Of a stretch of DNA of 41,880 nucleotides, positions 1 through 8,340 are shown one piece after another. Source of the DNA: RGIG5472 sp051867635 (GTDB lineage Bacteria > Bacillota > Clostridia > Oscillospirales > Oscillospiraceae); NCBI GenBank assembly GCA_051867635.1, contig JBJDYT010000083.1, forward strand, positions 1-41,880. Reading direction: 5' to 3'. Each line of letters starts with the position of its first letter. The first letter of the stretch is position 1. Position numbers and translations under genes: made by a program. The notes beneath the pieces were generated by a model. The model had not been told where the DNA came from. It did not search any database and worked only from the letters and a program-made list of their open reading frames with translations.

Positions 1-493
1 GCAGCACCTTGGCGATGGGGGCCAGGCAGTTGGTGGTGCAGGAGGCGTTGGAAACGATGGTCATATCGGAGGTGTATCTGTCCTCGTTCACGCCCATGAC
101 GAACATGGGGGTGTCGTCCTTGGAGGGGGCGGACATGACCACATGCTTCGCGCCGGCGGCCAGGTGCGCGGAAGCCTTCTCCTTGGTCAGGAACAGGCCC
201 GTGGCCTCCACCACGTAGTCCACGCCCAGCTCGCCCCAGGGCAGGCGGGAGGGATCCTTCTCCGCGAACACGGGGATCTCCCGGCCGTCCACCACGATAG
301 CGCCGTCCTTGTGACCCACCTCGGCCTGGAAGCGGCCGTGCATGGTGTCGTACTTCAGCATATATGCCAGATAATCCGGCGTGCAGAGGTCGTTGACGCC
401 CACGATCTCGATCTCAGGGAAATCCTTGGACGCGCGGAACACCATCCGCCCGATGCGGCCGAAACCGTTGATCGCTACCTTGATCTTCTTCAT
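1..493 (-). CDS. gap: Glyceraldehyde-3-phosphate dehydrogenase, N-terminal part (cut by window edge)
   Basis: This is the first 164 codons of a type I glyceraldehyde-3-phosphate dehydrogenase, which oxidises and phosphorylates glyceraldehyde-3-phosphate with NAD in cytosolic glycolysis. The protein starts MKKIKVAINGFGRIGR, the classic NAD-binding Rossmann glycine motif. The catalytic cysteine motif SNASCTTNCLAP lies just inside the left edge, so the catalytic domain continues outside the window. The ATG is preceded by a GAAAGG ribosome site and, further up, a consensus promoter. A DeoR-family regulator is the next gene upstream in the same orientation, but it has its own promoter, so co-transcription is not required. 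Identity is near certain; NAD versus NADP preference is not decided from this fragment. Confidence 0.97.
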   Translation of the reverse strand, partial: MKKIKVAINGFGRIGRMVFRASKDFPEIEIVGVNDLCTPDYLAYMLKYDTMHGRFQAEVGHKDGAIVVDGREIPVFAEKDPSRLPWGELGVDYVVEATGLFLTKEKASAHLAAGAKHVVMSAPSKDDTPMFVMGVNEDRYTSDMTIVSNASCTTNCLAPIAKVL

Positions 494-534
494 AAAATCA
501 ACCCTTTCTATCTGTCTTTTTTCCTTTCCGCCTT

Positions 535-563
535 ATTGTAACGACAAGTCTTCTCCCTGTCAA
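535..563 (-). promoter_or_regulatory. Sigma-A promoter of gap
   Basis: Read on the minus strand there is a perfect TTGACA (-35, 558-563), a 17-base spacer and TACAAT (-10, 535-540). It lies about 40 bases upstream of the gap start codon, which suits a strongly expressed glycolytic gene. Confidence 0.85.
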
Positions 564-585
564 CTGTTATTTCGAAAAAATCCTT

Positions 586-600
586 TTGTTGTTTCAACAA
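586..600. promoter_or_regulatory. Inverted repeat upstream of the gap promoter (possible operator)
   Basis: TTGTTG-TTT-CAACAA is a perfect 6-bp inverted repeat flanked by A/T-rich sequence. Its inner edge lies 22 bases upstream of the gap -35 box. No T-run suggesting a terminator follows it for either gene, so a protein-binding site is the more likely reading. A second inverted repeat, CTTTTG-N6-CAAAAG, lies further up at 633-650. Confidence 0.4.
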
Positions 601-640
601 TTTTTAGGGGCAAAACAGGGGCGAATGTCGCTCTTTTGTC

Positions 641-662
641 AAATCAAAAGGCGGCCTCCGCC
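641..662 (-). terminator. Weak terminator after the DeoR-family gene
   Basis: On the minus strand GGCGG-AGG-CCGCC (5-bp stem) is followed by TTTTGATTT, about 32 bases after the DeoR stop codon. The stem is short and the T-run is interrupted, so efficiency is doubtful. Confidence 0.35.
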
Positions 663-694
663 CCCGGCCCTCTTTATATCCCCCGCAAAGCCCC

Positions 695-1453
695 TTACAG
701 GACCTCCATCCCCGCCGCGCGGAACAGCTGCTCCGTCTCCGCGTCCAGCTTCCCGTCGGTGATGACGGTGTCCACCGTGCCGTCTCCCGGCACGGCGAAG
801 GTGAAGGGGTTCACCCGGCCCACCTTCTGGGAGTCCATCAGCACCACCACCCGCTCGGTCTTGCGGATGACGGCGCGCTTCAGCTCCGCCTCCGCCTCCA
901 CGGCGCTGTTGAAGCCCACCCGCTCGCCGAAGCCGGTGGTGCCGAGGAAGGCGATGTTGAAATTCAGCCGTCCGATCTCGCCGATGCTGCGGATGCCGTT
1001 GACGCTGAGGCTGTTGCGGTTGATCTCGCCGCCGATGAGGTGGGAGCGCACGTTCTTCAGCTTCGCCAGCTCCAGCGCGCAGTTGATGCCGCTGGTAAAG
1101 ACCATGTAGGAATCGTCGGGGAACTGGCTGGCCATATGGATGGCGGTGGAGCCGGAGTCCAGGTACACGGACATGCCCGGCCGCAGCAGCTTCAGCGCCT
1201 TCCTCACGATGAGGCGCTTCTCCTCCGTGTTGCGGGAGGCGCGCAGGTCGAAGGCCACGTCCTGCCCCACCAGGTTGCCCAGGGAGCGGGCGCCGCCGTA
1301 CACCCGGACGATGCGCCGCTCCTCGTCCAGCGCCCGGAGGTCGGAACGCAGCGTCATCTCCGACACATCGGGAAAGGCCTGCTTGAGCTGGGCAAAGCTG
1401 ACCGCCCCCTCCCGGTTGACGAGGTTTTCGATCTTCGTGCGTCTCTGGTTCAT
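695..1453 (-). CDS. DeoR-family transcriptional regulator
   Basis: A 252-aa protein of the usual DeoR-family length. The N-terminal 55-60 residues form the winged helix-turn-helix, with the family signature SEMTLRSDLRALDEE followed by IVRVYGGA. The rest is the DeoRC sensor domain, which in this family binds phosphorylated sugars and resembles ribose-phosphate isomerase. The start at 1453 has an AAAGGAGG ribosome site 7 bases upstream. The gene has its own promoter and lies directly upstream of gap, which hints at control of sugar metabolism. The ligand and the targets cannot be read from the sequence. Confidence 0.9.
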   Translation of the reverse strand: MNQRRTKIENLVNREGAVSFAQLKQAFPDVSEMTLRSDLRALDEERRIVRVYGGARSLGNLVGQDVAFDLRASRNTEEKRLIVRKALKLLRPGMSVYLDSGSTAIHMASQFPDDSYMVFTSGINCALELAKLKNVRSHLIGGEINRNSLSVNGIRSIGEIGRLNFNIAFLGTTGFGERVGFNSAVEAEAELKRAVIRKTERVVVLMDSQKVGRVNPFTFAVPGDGTVDTVITDGKLDAETEQLFRAAGMEVL

Positions 1454-1527
1454 ATCCGCGCCTCCTTTGGTCTGCCGGGGAACGCCTTCCGGCGGGGCGG
1501 GGCCCCGCGGTGTTCCTTGGTTGTATG

Positions 1528-1557
1528 ATTATAACCAGCTTTTTTCGCTTTTGTCAA
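1528..1557 (-). promoter_or_regulatory. Sigma-A promoter of the DeoR-family gene
   Basis: Minus strand: TTGACA (1552-1557), 18-base spacer, TATAAT (1528-1533). The roughly 70-base leader that follows can fold into a GC-rich stem (GGAAC at one end pairing with GTTCC at the other, between about 1478 and 1516). The -35 region shares the 11-mer CTTTTGTCAAA with 633-643 upstream of gap. Confidence 0.8.
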
Positions 1558-1578
1558 ACTTCTTTCCCGAAAATACCG

Positions 1579-2856
1579 TCACAACAGCTTCTCAATGCCG
1601 TAGCGGACCGCCAGCAGGGTCCAGTTCTGCCGGAAGGGGCGCATCAGGTTCCAGTACCCCACCCCCGCCAGGCCCAGCTCGTCGCTGAGCCGCAGCTTCT
1701 CCTCCACGCTCCGCACGTCCTCGAACCAGACCAGGTGCTCCTTCCCCTCCGCGAGATAGTAGAAGTAGGGCGCGCGGGCCGTCTCGTCGTAGAGGATCTC
1801 CGCCCCCACCCGGGCCGCCAGGCGCACCGCCGCCTCGTTGCCCAGGGTCACGGCCCGGCTCCCCTCCGTCCAGGGGAGGGTCCAGTCGTAGCCGTAGTTG
1901 GGGATGCCCAGCAGCAGCTTCTCCCGGGGGATCTCCCCCACCGCATATTCCGCCACCTGCCGCACCTGGGGCAGCGGCGCCACCGCCATGGGCGGGCCGT
2001 AGGCGTAGCCCCACTCGTAGGTCATGAGGAAGGCGTAGTCCGCCGCCGCGCCCAGGGACGGGTAGTCGTGGGCCTCGTACAGCAGCCCCGGCTGCTCGGC
2101 GTAGGTCTTGGGGGCCAGAGCCACCGTCAGCAGCAGGCCGCTGGCCCGGAGCTTCTCCCCCGCCTTGCGCAGGAAGGCCGCGTACTCCCCCGCGTTCTCC
2201 GGGGGGATGTACTCAAAGTCCATGTCCATCCCGGCGTAGCCCTTCTCCAGCAGCAGGGCCACCAGATTCTCCAGCAGCTTATCCTGCAGCGCCTCGTCCG
2301 TCAGCAGCCGCTTCGCCCGGGCGGAGGAGAACTGCCCCTGCCGGTCGATGCTGGTCAGGACCAGGATGGGCGCGGCGCGGTTCGCCCGGGCCAGACGGAT
2401 CAGCTCCTCGTCGTCTGTGGGGATCAGGCTCCCGTCCTCCTCAAAGCCGTAGGAAAAGATCCAGAGGAAGCTGAGCATGGGCAGTGTCCGTTTCAGCAGC
2501 TGTTTGTCGATGAAGGGATAGGCGTAGCCCCCGGTGAGGATGCTCCGCCGCTTTCCGCCCTTGAAGGAGACGGTCAGGGTCTGCCCGGGCCGCAGGGCCG
2601 TCTCCTCCGTCAGCTCCGGGTTGTTCTGCAGCAGCGTCAGCACGGAGACCCCCTGCGCCGCCGCGAGGGAATACAGCGTATCCCCCGGCTGCACCGTCAC
2701 CGTCTCCGCCGGCAGCGCCACGATGAGGGCCTGCCCCACCGCCAGGGCGGAGGCGGCGTTCAGCCCGTTGTCCGCCATGAGCCGCTGCACCGACACGCCG
2801 TACCGCTGCGCGATGGACACCAGCGTATCTCCCCGTTCCACCACATGGATCACCAT
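1579..2856 (-). CDS. LysM-GH18 glycoside hydrolase, spore-cortex lytic enzyme type (SleL/YaaH-like)
   Basis: A 425-aa protein built from two N-terminal LysM peptidoglycan-binding modules (about residues 1-46 and 52-97, each with a GDTL motif) and a glycoside hydrolase family 18 domain. The GH18 catalytic motif is D211-M-D213-F-E215, with E215 the expected proton donor. The same layout is known from SleL/YaaH N-acetylglucosaminidases that degrade spore cortex in Bacilli and Clostridia. No signal peptide is visible, which is also usual for SleL. The ATG at 2856 was chosen because GGAGGGG sits 7 bases upstream and the LysM module then begins at once; a start 48 bases further up has no ribosome site. 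No terminator separates it from the DeoR gene downstream. Confidence 0.9.
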   Translation of the reverse strand: MVIHVVERGDTLVSIAQRYGVSVQRLMADNGLNAASALAVGQALIVALPAETVTVQPGDTLYSLAAAQGVSVLTLLQNNPELTEETALRPGQTLTVSFKGGKRRSILTGGYAYPFIDKQLLKRTLPMLSFLWIFSYGFEEDGSLIPTDDEELIRLARANRAAPILVLTSIDRQGQFSSARAKRLLTDEALQDKLLENLVALLLEKGYAGMDMDFEYIPPENAGEYAAFLRKAGEKLRASGLLLTVALAPKTYAEQPGLLYEAHDYPSLGAAADYAFLMTYEWGYAYGPPMAVAPLPQVRQVAEYAVGEIPREKLLLGIPNYGYDWTLPWTEGSRAVTLGNEAAVRLAARVGAEILYDETARAPYFYYLAEGKEHLVWFEDVRSVEEKLRLSDELGLAGVGYWNLMRPFRQNWTLLAVRYGIEKLL

Positions 2857-2971
2857 GATCGCACCCCTCCTGTTCCGCCGCCGGAAAGGGCGGCGCTCTG
2901 CCACATGGTATGCGGCGGCGCGGCCCGGCGTGCGGCGGCGCGGCCGTCTTTTTTCTTTCCGCCGCTTTGGT

Positions 2972-3000
2972 TTGTCTCCCGCCGCGCTTTATGGTAAAAT
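2972..3000 (+). promoter_or_regulatory. Probable promoter of the histidine operon
   Basis: TTGTCT (2972-2977), 17-base spacer, TAAAAT (2995-3000) with a TG one base before the -10 (extended -10). Transcription would begin near 3007 and give a leader of about 137 bases that carries the TTA(G/C) octamer array. A weaker alternative, TTTACT-17-TATTCT, lies at 3074-3102. Confidence 0.55.
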
Positions 3001-3050
3001 CGTGGCGGAACGCAGGGAAAGGCGGGACGATTTTGTGGAATGCGCAGATT

Positions 3051-3090
3051 TTAGTGAATTAGCAAATTAGCGCTTTACTTTGTTAGCAAA
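3051..3090 (+). repeat. Five tandem TTA(G/C)NNNN octamers in the his leader
   Basis: Five consecutive octamers, each starting with TTA: TTAGTGAA, TTAGCAAA, TTAGCGCT, TTACTTTG, TTAGCAAA. The second and fifth are identical. The strict 8-base spacing, in an AT-rich island directly upstream of hisZG, suggests a cooperative protein-binding array or operator. No T-box or His-codon-rich leader peptide was found here. Confidence 0.5.
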
Positions 3091-3143
3091 ATGAAGTATT
3101 CTGTTCATATATTTCAGTACGCATGCAAGGGACGGAAGCCAAG

Positions 3144-4742
3144 ATGGAATTTGATCTGAACATTCTCAAGCCGCAGGAGCGCATCGCGCTGCAGCTGCGG
3201 TATCTCTATGAGCGCTCGGGCTACCGCAAGTACCATATGAGCCGCTTTGAGGAGTACGGCCTGTACCAGGAGAACCGCCGCTTCCTCTCCAGCGAGCAGG
3301 TCATCACCTTCACGGACCTGGACGGCCGTCTGCTGGCGCTGAAGCCGGACGTGACGCTGTCCATCGCGAAAAACGCCCAGCCCGCGCCGGGTGAGTGCGT
3401 CCGCTACTACTATTCGGAGAACGTCTACCGCCCCAATCTGGAGAGTCACACCTTCCAGGAGATCAGCCAGATGGGCGTGGAGTGCATCGGCGCGGTGGAC
3501 GGCGCGGCCACGGAGCAGGTGGTCTCCCTGGCGGCGGACACGCTGCGCCTCTCCGGGGGCGAGGACTGTGTCCTGGCGCTGAGCCACATGGGCTTCGTCA
3601 CCGGGCTGCTGGACGCCGTGGGCGCGTCGGAGGCCGTCCGGCCCCGGCTGCTGGGCTGCATCCGGAACAAGAACGCCCACGACCTGCAGGCCATCGCGGA
3701 GGAGGCGGGCCTGTCCCCCCAGGGCATCGACGCGCTGCGGCGGCTGACCGCCCTCTCCGGCCCGTGGCAGACCGTGCTGGCGGCGGCGGAGCCTCTGGCG
3801 CTGAACGCGCCCATGGGCGACGCGCTGGCGGAGCTGCGCAGCGTCTCGGAGGCGCTGGAGCGCGCGGGCAGGGCGGCCTCCCTGCGGCTGGACCTCTCCC
3901 TCGTCAACGACATCGCCTACTATAACGGGCTGGTGCTTCAGGGCTACCTCGCCGGGCTGCCCCGGCCGGTGCTGCGCGGCGGGCGGTACGACCCGCTGAT
4001 GGAGCAGTTCACCCCCGGCGCGGGGGCCATCGGTTTCGGCGTATACTTAGACGAGCTGGAGCGGCTCAGCGCTCCGGCGGCTCCGGTGGAGTCCGACGCC
4101 CCGGCGGAAAAGGTCATGCTCAACGTGGCGCTGCCCAAGGGCCGGCTGGGCGACAGGGTCTACGGCCTGCTCGCCAGCGTGGGCTACGGCTGCCCGGAGA
4201 ACTATAACGACACCCGCAAGCTGGTGGTGGAAAACCGCCAGGCCGGCATCCGCTACTTCCTGGTGAAGCCCAGCGACGTGGCCATCTATGTGGAGCACGG
4301 CGCGGCGGACGTGGGCATCGTGGGCAAGGACATCCTGGCGGAGTCCGGCGCGGACGTATATGAGCTGCTGGATACCGGCCTCGGCAAATGCCGCATGTGC
4401 GTGGCGGGCCCCACGGACTTTGAGGACGACCCCGGCCGCACCCTGCGGGTGGCCACCAAGTTCACCGGCATCGCCAAGGACCACTACGCCGCCCAGGGAC
4501 GAGACATCGACATCATCCAGCTCAACGGCTCCATCGAGCTGGCCCCCATCCTGGGCCTCAGCGACGTCATCGTGGACATCGTGGAGACCGGCGCCACCCT
4601 GCGGGAAAACGATCTGAAAGTCATCGAGGAATTCATGCCCATCTCCGCCCGCCTCATCGCCAACCAGGGCAGCTACCAGTTCAAGCGCCCGGAGATCGAC
4701 ACGCTGCTGCAAAAGCTTTTGGAGGTGATCGTCCGTGATTAA
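3144..4742 (+). CDS. hisZG: Fused ATP phosphoribosyltransferase: HisZ regulatory domain + short-form HisG
   Basis: A 532-aa protein that joins in one frame two subunits normally encoded separately. Residues 1 to about 320 are HisZ, a histidyl-tRNA-synthetase-like domain without ligase function: the start MEFDLNILKPQE, the class II motif GYRKY..RFEEYGLY and a late GGRYDPL motif are all visible. From about residue 323 comes a complete short-form HisG of about 208 aa, starting MLNVALPKGRLGD and ending with the PRPP-binding DIVETGATLREN region. The enzyme makes phosphoribosyl-ATP, the first committed step of histidine synthesis, and HisZ provides histidine feedback. The ATG at 3144 fits HisZ N-termini; an in-frame ATG at 3123 has no ribosome site. 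It overlaps hisD by 8 bases. Confidence 0.92.
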   Translation: MEFDLNILKPQERIALQLRYLYERSGYRKYHMSRFEEYGLYQENRRFLSSEQVITFTDLDGRLLALKPDVTLSIAKNAQPAPGECVRYYYSENVYRPNLESHTFQEISQMGVECIGAVDGAATEQVVSLAADTLRLSGGEDCVLALSHMGFVTGLLDAVGASEAVRPRLLGCIRNKNAHDLQAIAEEAGLSPQGIDALRRLTALSGPWQTVLAAAEPLALNAPMGDALAELRSVSEALERAGRAASLRLDLSLVNDIAYYNGLVLQGYLAGLPRPVLRGGRYDPLMEQFTPGAGAIGFGVYLDELERLSAPAAPVESDAPAEKVMLNVALPKGRLGDRVYGLLASVGYGCPENYNDTRKLVVENRQAGIRYFLVKPSDVAIYVEHGAADVGIVGKDILAESGADVYELLDTGLGKCRMCVAGPTDFEDDPGRTLRVATKFTGIAKDHYAAQGRDIDIIQLNGSIELAPILGLSDVIVDIVETGATLRENDLKVIEEFMPISARLIANQGSYQFKRPEIDTLLQKLLEVIVRD

Positions 4743-6036
4743 GATTCTGCCCTTCAACGGCCTGCGGCCGGAGGAGATACTGAACCGGGATATCCGCTCG
4801 GAGGAGGACGTGAGCGCCGCGGTGGACGCGGTGCTGGCGGAGGTCAAAGCCCACGGCGACGCGGCTCTCAGGGCGTACACGGAGCAGTTCGACGGCGTGG
4901 CGCTTCGCGACCTGCAGGTGAGCGAAGCGGAGCTCGACGCCGCCTGGGCCTCCCTTGACGGGGAGTTTATCAAAACGCTGCAAATGGCGGCGGACAATAT
5001 CCGGCATTTCCATGAGCAGCAGGTCCACCGGGACTTTGTGCTGACGGACCGCCCCGGCATCGTCATGGGGCAGCGCTACACCCCCATTGAAAAGGTGGGC
5101 GTCTGCGTGCCGCGCAGCCCGGTGGCCTTTCCCTCCACCATTTTGATGAACGTCATCCCGGCCCGGATCGCCGGCGTGCGGGAGATCGTGCTGGTGACGC
5201 CGCCGGAGAAGGACGGCAGCGTCAGCGCTGCCGCTCTCGCGGCGGCCAAAATCGCCGGCGCGACGAAAATTTTCAAGGTTGGCGGCGCGCAGGCGGTGGC
5301 GGCCCTGGCCTACGGCACGGAGAGCATACCGAAGGTGGATAAGGTGGTCGGTCCCGGCGGCATTTTCGTGGCGACGGCCAAGCGCAAGGTCTTCGGCGCT
5401 GTCGCCATCGACATGATCGCCGGCCCCAGCGAGATTTTAGTGCTGGCGGACGGGAAATCCAACCCCAAGTGGGTGGCGGCGGATCTGCTGAGCCAGGCGG
5501 AGCATGACGTGCTGGCCTCCGCCGTGCTGGTGACGGACAGCCTGCCCCTGGCAAAGGCCGTCCAGGCGGAGATCGAAACGCAGCTCTCCGCCCTGCCCCG
5601 GCAGGCGATCGCCCGGAAGTCCATCGAGGACAACGGCCGCGTCATCGTCACCGACGATTTGGAGAAGGCCGTGGAGGCCGCGAACCTCATCGCTCCGGAG
5701 CACCTGGAGCTCTGCGTGGACGAGCCGCTCAAGCTACTGGGTAAGGTGAAAAACGCCGGCAGCATCTTCCTGGGCCGCCACGCGCCGGAGGCCCTTGGCG
5801 ACTATTTCGCCGGCCCCAACCACACCCTGCCCACCTCCGGCACCGCCCGCTTTTCCAGTCCCCTGAGTGTGGACGACTTTGTGAAGAAGTCCAGCTTCCT
5901 CTACTACAGCGAGGAGGCGCTGGCAAAGGCCGCGCCGCGCATCGCGGATTTCGCGGAGCGGGAGGGGCTGCACGGACACGCTCGCAGCGTCATGATCCGC
6001 TGCGAAGAAAATGAGAAGGGAGAGGACCCCCAATGA
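4735..6036 (+). CDS. hisD: Histidinol dehydrogenase
   Basis: A 433-aa protein of standard HisD length, catalysing the last two NAD-dependent oxidations of histidinol to histidine. Recognisable segments are the N-terminal arm, VCVPRSPVAFPSTILM, VGPGGIFVATAKR, AGPSEILVLAD, SQAEHD and the C-terminal GPNHTLPTSGTARFSSPL. These hold the zinc site and the catalytic Glu/His region of the family. It starts with GTG inside the last codons of hisZG (overlap GTGATTAA) and ends in an ATGA overlap with hisC, so translation is probably coupled on both sides. Confidence 0.97.
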   Translation: MIKILPFNGLRPEEILNRDIRSEEDVSAAVDAVLAEVKAHGDAALRAYTEQFDGVALRDLQVSEAELDAAWASLDGEFIKTLQMAADNIRHFHEQQVHRDFVLTDRPGIVMGQRYTPIEKVGVCVPRSPVAFPSTILMNVIPARIAGVREIVLVTPPEKDGSVSAAALAAAKIAGATKIFKVGGAQAVAALAYGTESIPKVDKVVGPGGIFVATAKRKVFGAVAIDMIAGPSEILVLADGKSNPKWVAADLLSQAEHDVLASAVLVTDSLPLAKAVQAEIETQLSALPRQAIARKSIEDNGRVIVTDDLEKAVEAANLIAPEHLELCVDEPLKLLGKVKNAGSIFLGRHAPEALGDYFAGPNHTLPTSGTARFSSPLSVDDFVKKSSFLYYSEEALAKAAPRIADFAEREGLHGHARSVMIRCEENEKGEDPQ

Positions 6037-7097
6037 GCCGATTTCTGTCTCCGGAGAGCGCCGCGCTGGAGCCTTACACCCCCGGCGAGCAGCCCCAGAA
6101 CGTGGTCTATAACAAGCTGAACACCAACGAAAGTCCCTTTCCGCCCTCCGAGAAGGTGCTGGAGGCCCTGAGCCGGGAGGAGGCGCGGAAGCTGCGGCTG
6201 TACTCCGACCCCACCTGTGCGGGTCTGACCGAAGCGCTGGCGAAGCGCTATGGGCTGAAGGGCGAAAACGTCATCGCCGGAAACGGCTCCGACGAGATTC
6301 TGGCCTTCGCCTTCCGGGCCTTCTGCGGCACGGGAAAGGGCGTGGCCTACGCGGACGTGACCTACAGCTTTTACAAGGCCCAGACGGCCCTGTTCGGCCT
6401 GAACGCCACCGTCGTCCCCCTGCGGGAGGATTTCTCCCTGCGGGTGGAGGACTACATGGACTTCCCCGGCACCATCGTCATCGCGAACCCCAACGCTCCC
6501 ACCGGCATGGCGCTGCCGCGGGAGGAGATCCGGCGGCTGCTGGAGGCCGACCCGAACCGGGTGGTGGTGGTGGACGAGGCCTACGTGGACTTCGGCGCGG
6601 AGAGCTGCGCGCCCCTCATCCCCGCGTACGGCAACCTGCTGGTGGTGCAGACCATGTCCAAGAGCCGCTCCCTCGCGGGCGGCCGGGTGGGCTATGCTCT
6701 CGGCAGCGCCGCACTCATCGCGGACTTAAACCGCGTGAAGTACAGCTTTAACCCCTATAATGTCAGCCGTCTCTCCCTGCTCGCCGGCGCGGCGGCGGTG
6801 GAGGACGAGGCCTATTTTCAGCAATGTACCGCCGCCATCCGGGAAAACCGCGCCTGGACGGTGGAGGCGCTGCAGGACCTGGGCTTCACCGTGCTGCCCT
6901 CCAAGGCCAACTTCATCTTTGCCAAGTCGGACCGTATTCCCGGCGGCGAGCTCTACCGAAAGCTGAAGGAGCGCGGCATTCTGGTGCGCCACTTCGGCGC
7001 GCCGGAGCGCATCGCCGACTACTGCCGCATCACCATCGGCTCCATGGAGCAGATGCGCCAGCTGGTGGACGCCGTCCGGCAGCTGCTGCAAGAGTAA
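6033..7097 (+). CDS. hisC: Histidinol-phosphate aminotransferase
   Basis: A 354-aa fold-type I PLP aminotransferase that transfers an amino group from glutamate to imidazole acetol-phosphate. Family marks are the N-terminal NTNESPFPPS, the GNGSDEI cofactor-phosphate region, NPNAPTG, the VVDEAYVDF Asp/Tyr motif, and the PLP lysine in MSKSRSLAGGRVGY. The start codon overlaps the hisD stop (ATGA). A purine-rich GAAGGGAGAGGA ribosome site lies within the end of hisD. Confidence 0.96.
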   Translation: MSRFLSPESAALEPYTPGEQPQNVVYNKLNTNESPFPPSEKVLEALSREEARKLRLYSDPTCAGLTEALAKRYGLKGENVIAGNGSDEILAFAFRAFCGTGKGVAYADVTYSFYKAQTALFGLNATVVPLREDFSLRVEDYMDFPGTIVIANPNAPTGMALPREEIRRLLEADPNRVVVVDEAYVDFGAESCAPLIPAYGNLLVVQTMSKSRSLAGGRVGYALGSAALIADLNRVKYSFNPYNVSRLSLLAGAAAVEDEAYFQQCTAAIRENRAWTVEALQDLGFTVLPSKANFIFAKSDRIPGGELYRKLKERGILVRHFGAPERIADYCRITIGSMEQMRQLVDAVRQLLQE

Positions 7098-7110
7098 GGA
7101 GGAAAATGCC

Positions 7111-7698
7111 ATGCGTACCGCAGAGATCCGGCGGGACACCGCCGAGACGAAGATCCGCCTGACGCTGGAGCTGGACGGCTCCGGCAAGGCCGCCGTGGAC
7201 ACCGGCTGCGGCTTTCTCAATCACATGCTGACCCTGTTTGCCCGCCACGGCGATTTTGATCTGAACGTGGCCTGCCAGGGCGACACGCAGGTGGATGACC
7301 ACCACACCGTGGAGGATATCGGCATCTGCCTGGGCAGGGCCTTCACGGAAGCCCTGGGCGACAAGCGGGGCATCGCCCGCTACGGCCAGTCCCTGCTGCC
7401 CATGGACGAGACGCTGCTGCTGGTGGCCGTGGACCTGTCCGGGCGGGACTACCTCGGCTGGGCGGTGGAGCTGCCCGCGGAAAAGGTGGGCACCTTCGAC
7501 ACAGAGCTTGCAAAGGAATTCTGGCTGGGCTTCGTGCGCAACTGCCCCGGGGCGCTTCACTTCCGCGAGCTTGCGGGCGAGAACACCCACCACATTCTGG
7601 AGGCGGCGTTCAAGGGCGCGGGCCGGGCTCTGAAAGCCGCCGTGGCTGTGGACGAAAAGCACAGGGACGAAATTCCGAGCACGAAAGGTGTGCTGTAA
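7111..7698 (+). CDS. hisB: Imidazoleglycerol-phosphate dehydratase
   Basis: A 195-aa monofunctional HisB, of the length found in Firmicutes and without a phosphatase domain. It dehydrates imidazoleglycerol phosphate and binds Mn with two HHxxE motifs, seen here as DDHHTVEDIG and NTHHILEAAFKG. The ribosome site AAGGAGG is 7 bases upstream of the ATG. The missing phosphatase activity is supplied by the PHP-type HisJ at the operon end. Confidence 0.97.
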   Translation: MRTAEIRRDTAETKIRLTLELDGSGKAAVDTGCGFLNHMLTLFARHGDFDLNVACQGDTQVDDHHTVEDIGICLGRAFTEALGDKRGIARYGQSLLPMDETLLLVAVDLSGRDYLGWAVELPAEKVGTFDTELAKEFWLGFVRNCPGALHFRELAGENTHHILEAAFKGAGRALKAAVAVDEKHRDEIPSTKGVL

Positions 7699-8310
7699 AT
7701 GATCGCGATCGTAGACTATGGCGTGGGGAATCTGTTTTCCCTGTCCTCCAGCCTGAAAGCCCTGGGGCTGGAGGCGGAGGTCACCCGCGAGGCGGCGCGG
7801 CTCCGCGCCGCCGACCGCATCATCCTCCCCGGCGTGGGTGCCTTCGGGGACGCACGGGCCAAGCTGGACGCCACCGGCCTCGCGCCGGTGCTGCGCGAGG
7901 AGGCCCAGCGCAAGCCGCTGCTGGGCATCTGCCTTGGGATGCAGCTGCTGTTTGACCGCAGCTTTGAGTACGGCGAGCATCCCGGCCTGGGGCTGGTGCC
8001 GGGCCAGGTGGTGGACCTGCGCCGCGATCTCACGGACAGGACGCTGAAGGTCCCCCACATGGGCTGGAACAGTCTTGAGATCGTGAAGGACGACCCGCTG
8101 TTCCGCTACTTTGAAAACGGCGAATATGTCTATTACGTCCACAGCTTCTACGCCCGGGACTGCGCCGCCAGCACGCTGGGCGTCTCCCAGTACGGCGGCG
8201 TGGCCGTCACCGGCGTGGTGCGCAGCGGCAACGTCTACGGCGCACAGTTCCACCCGGAGAAATCCGGCGACGCGGGACTGCGGCTGCTGAAAGCCTTCGC
8301 GGAACTGTAA
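7699..8310 (+). CDS. hisH: Imidazole glycerol phosphate synthase, glutaminase subunit
   Basis: A 203-aa class I glutamine amidotransferase that supplies ammonia to HisF. The nucleophile cysteine lies in LLGICLGMQLLFD and the His/Glu pair in GAQFHPEKSGDAG. It starts on the base after the hisB stop codon, so it probably depends on translational coupling. Its partner HisF is encoded two genes downstream, after hisA, the common B-H-A-F order. Confidence 0.97.
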   Translation: MIAIVDYGVGNLFSLSSSLKALGLEAEVTREAARLRAADRIILPGVGAFGDARAKLDATGLAPVLREEAQRKPLLGICLGMQLLFDRSFEYGEHPGLGLVPGQVVDLRRDLTDRTLKVPHMGWNSLEIVKDDPLFRYFENGEYVYYVHSFYARDCAASTLGVSQYGGVAVTGVVRSGNVYGAQFHPEKSGDAGLRLLKAFAEL

Positions 8311-8340
8311 ACGCGCTGCAAGAAAGATAGGAGAACGACT

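Noticed and set aside
3051..3090. CRISPR-like repeat
   Set aside because: The units are 8-base direct tandem repeats without spacers, and no cas genes are present.
2857..3143. T-box or His-codon leader peptide controlling the his operon
   Set aside because: No T-box sequence, specifier hairpin or antiterminator, and no run of His codons with a ribosome site, could be found.
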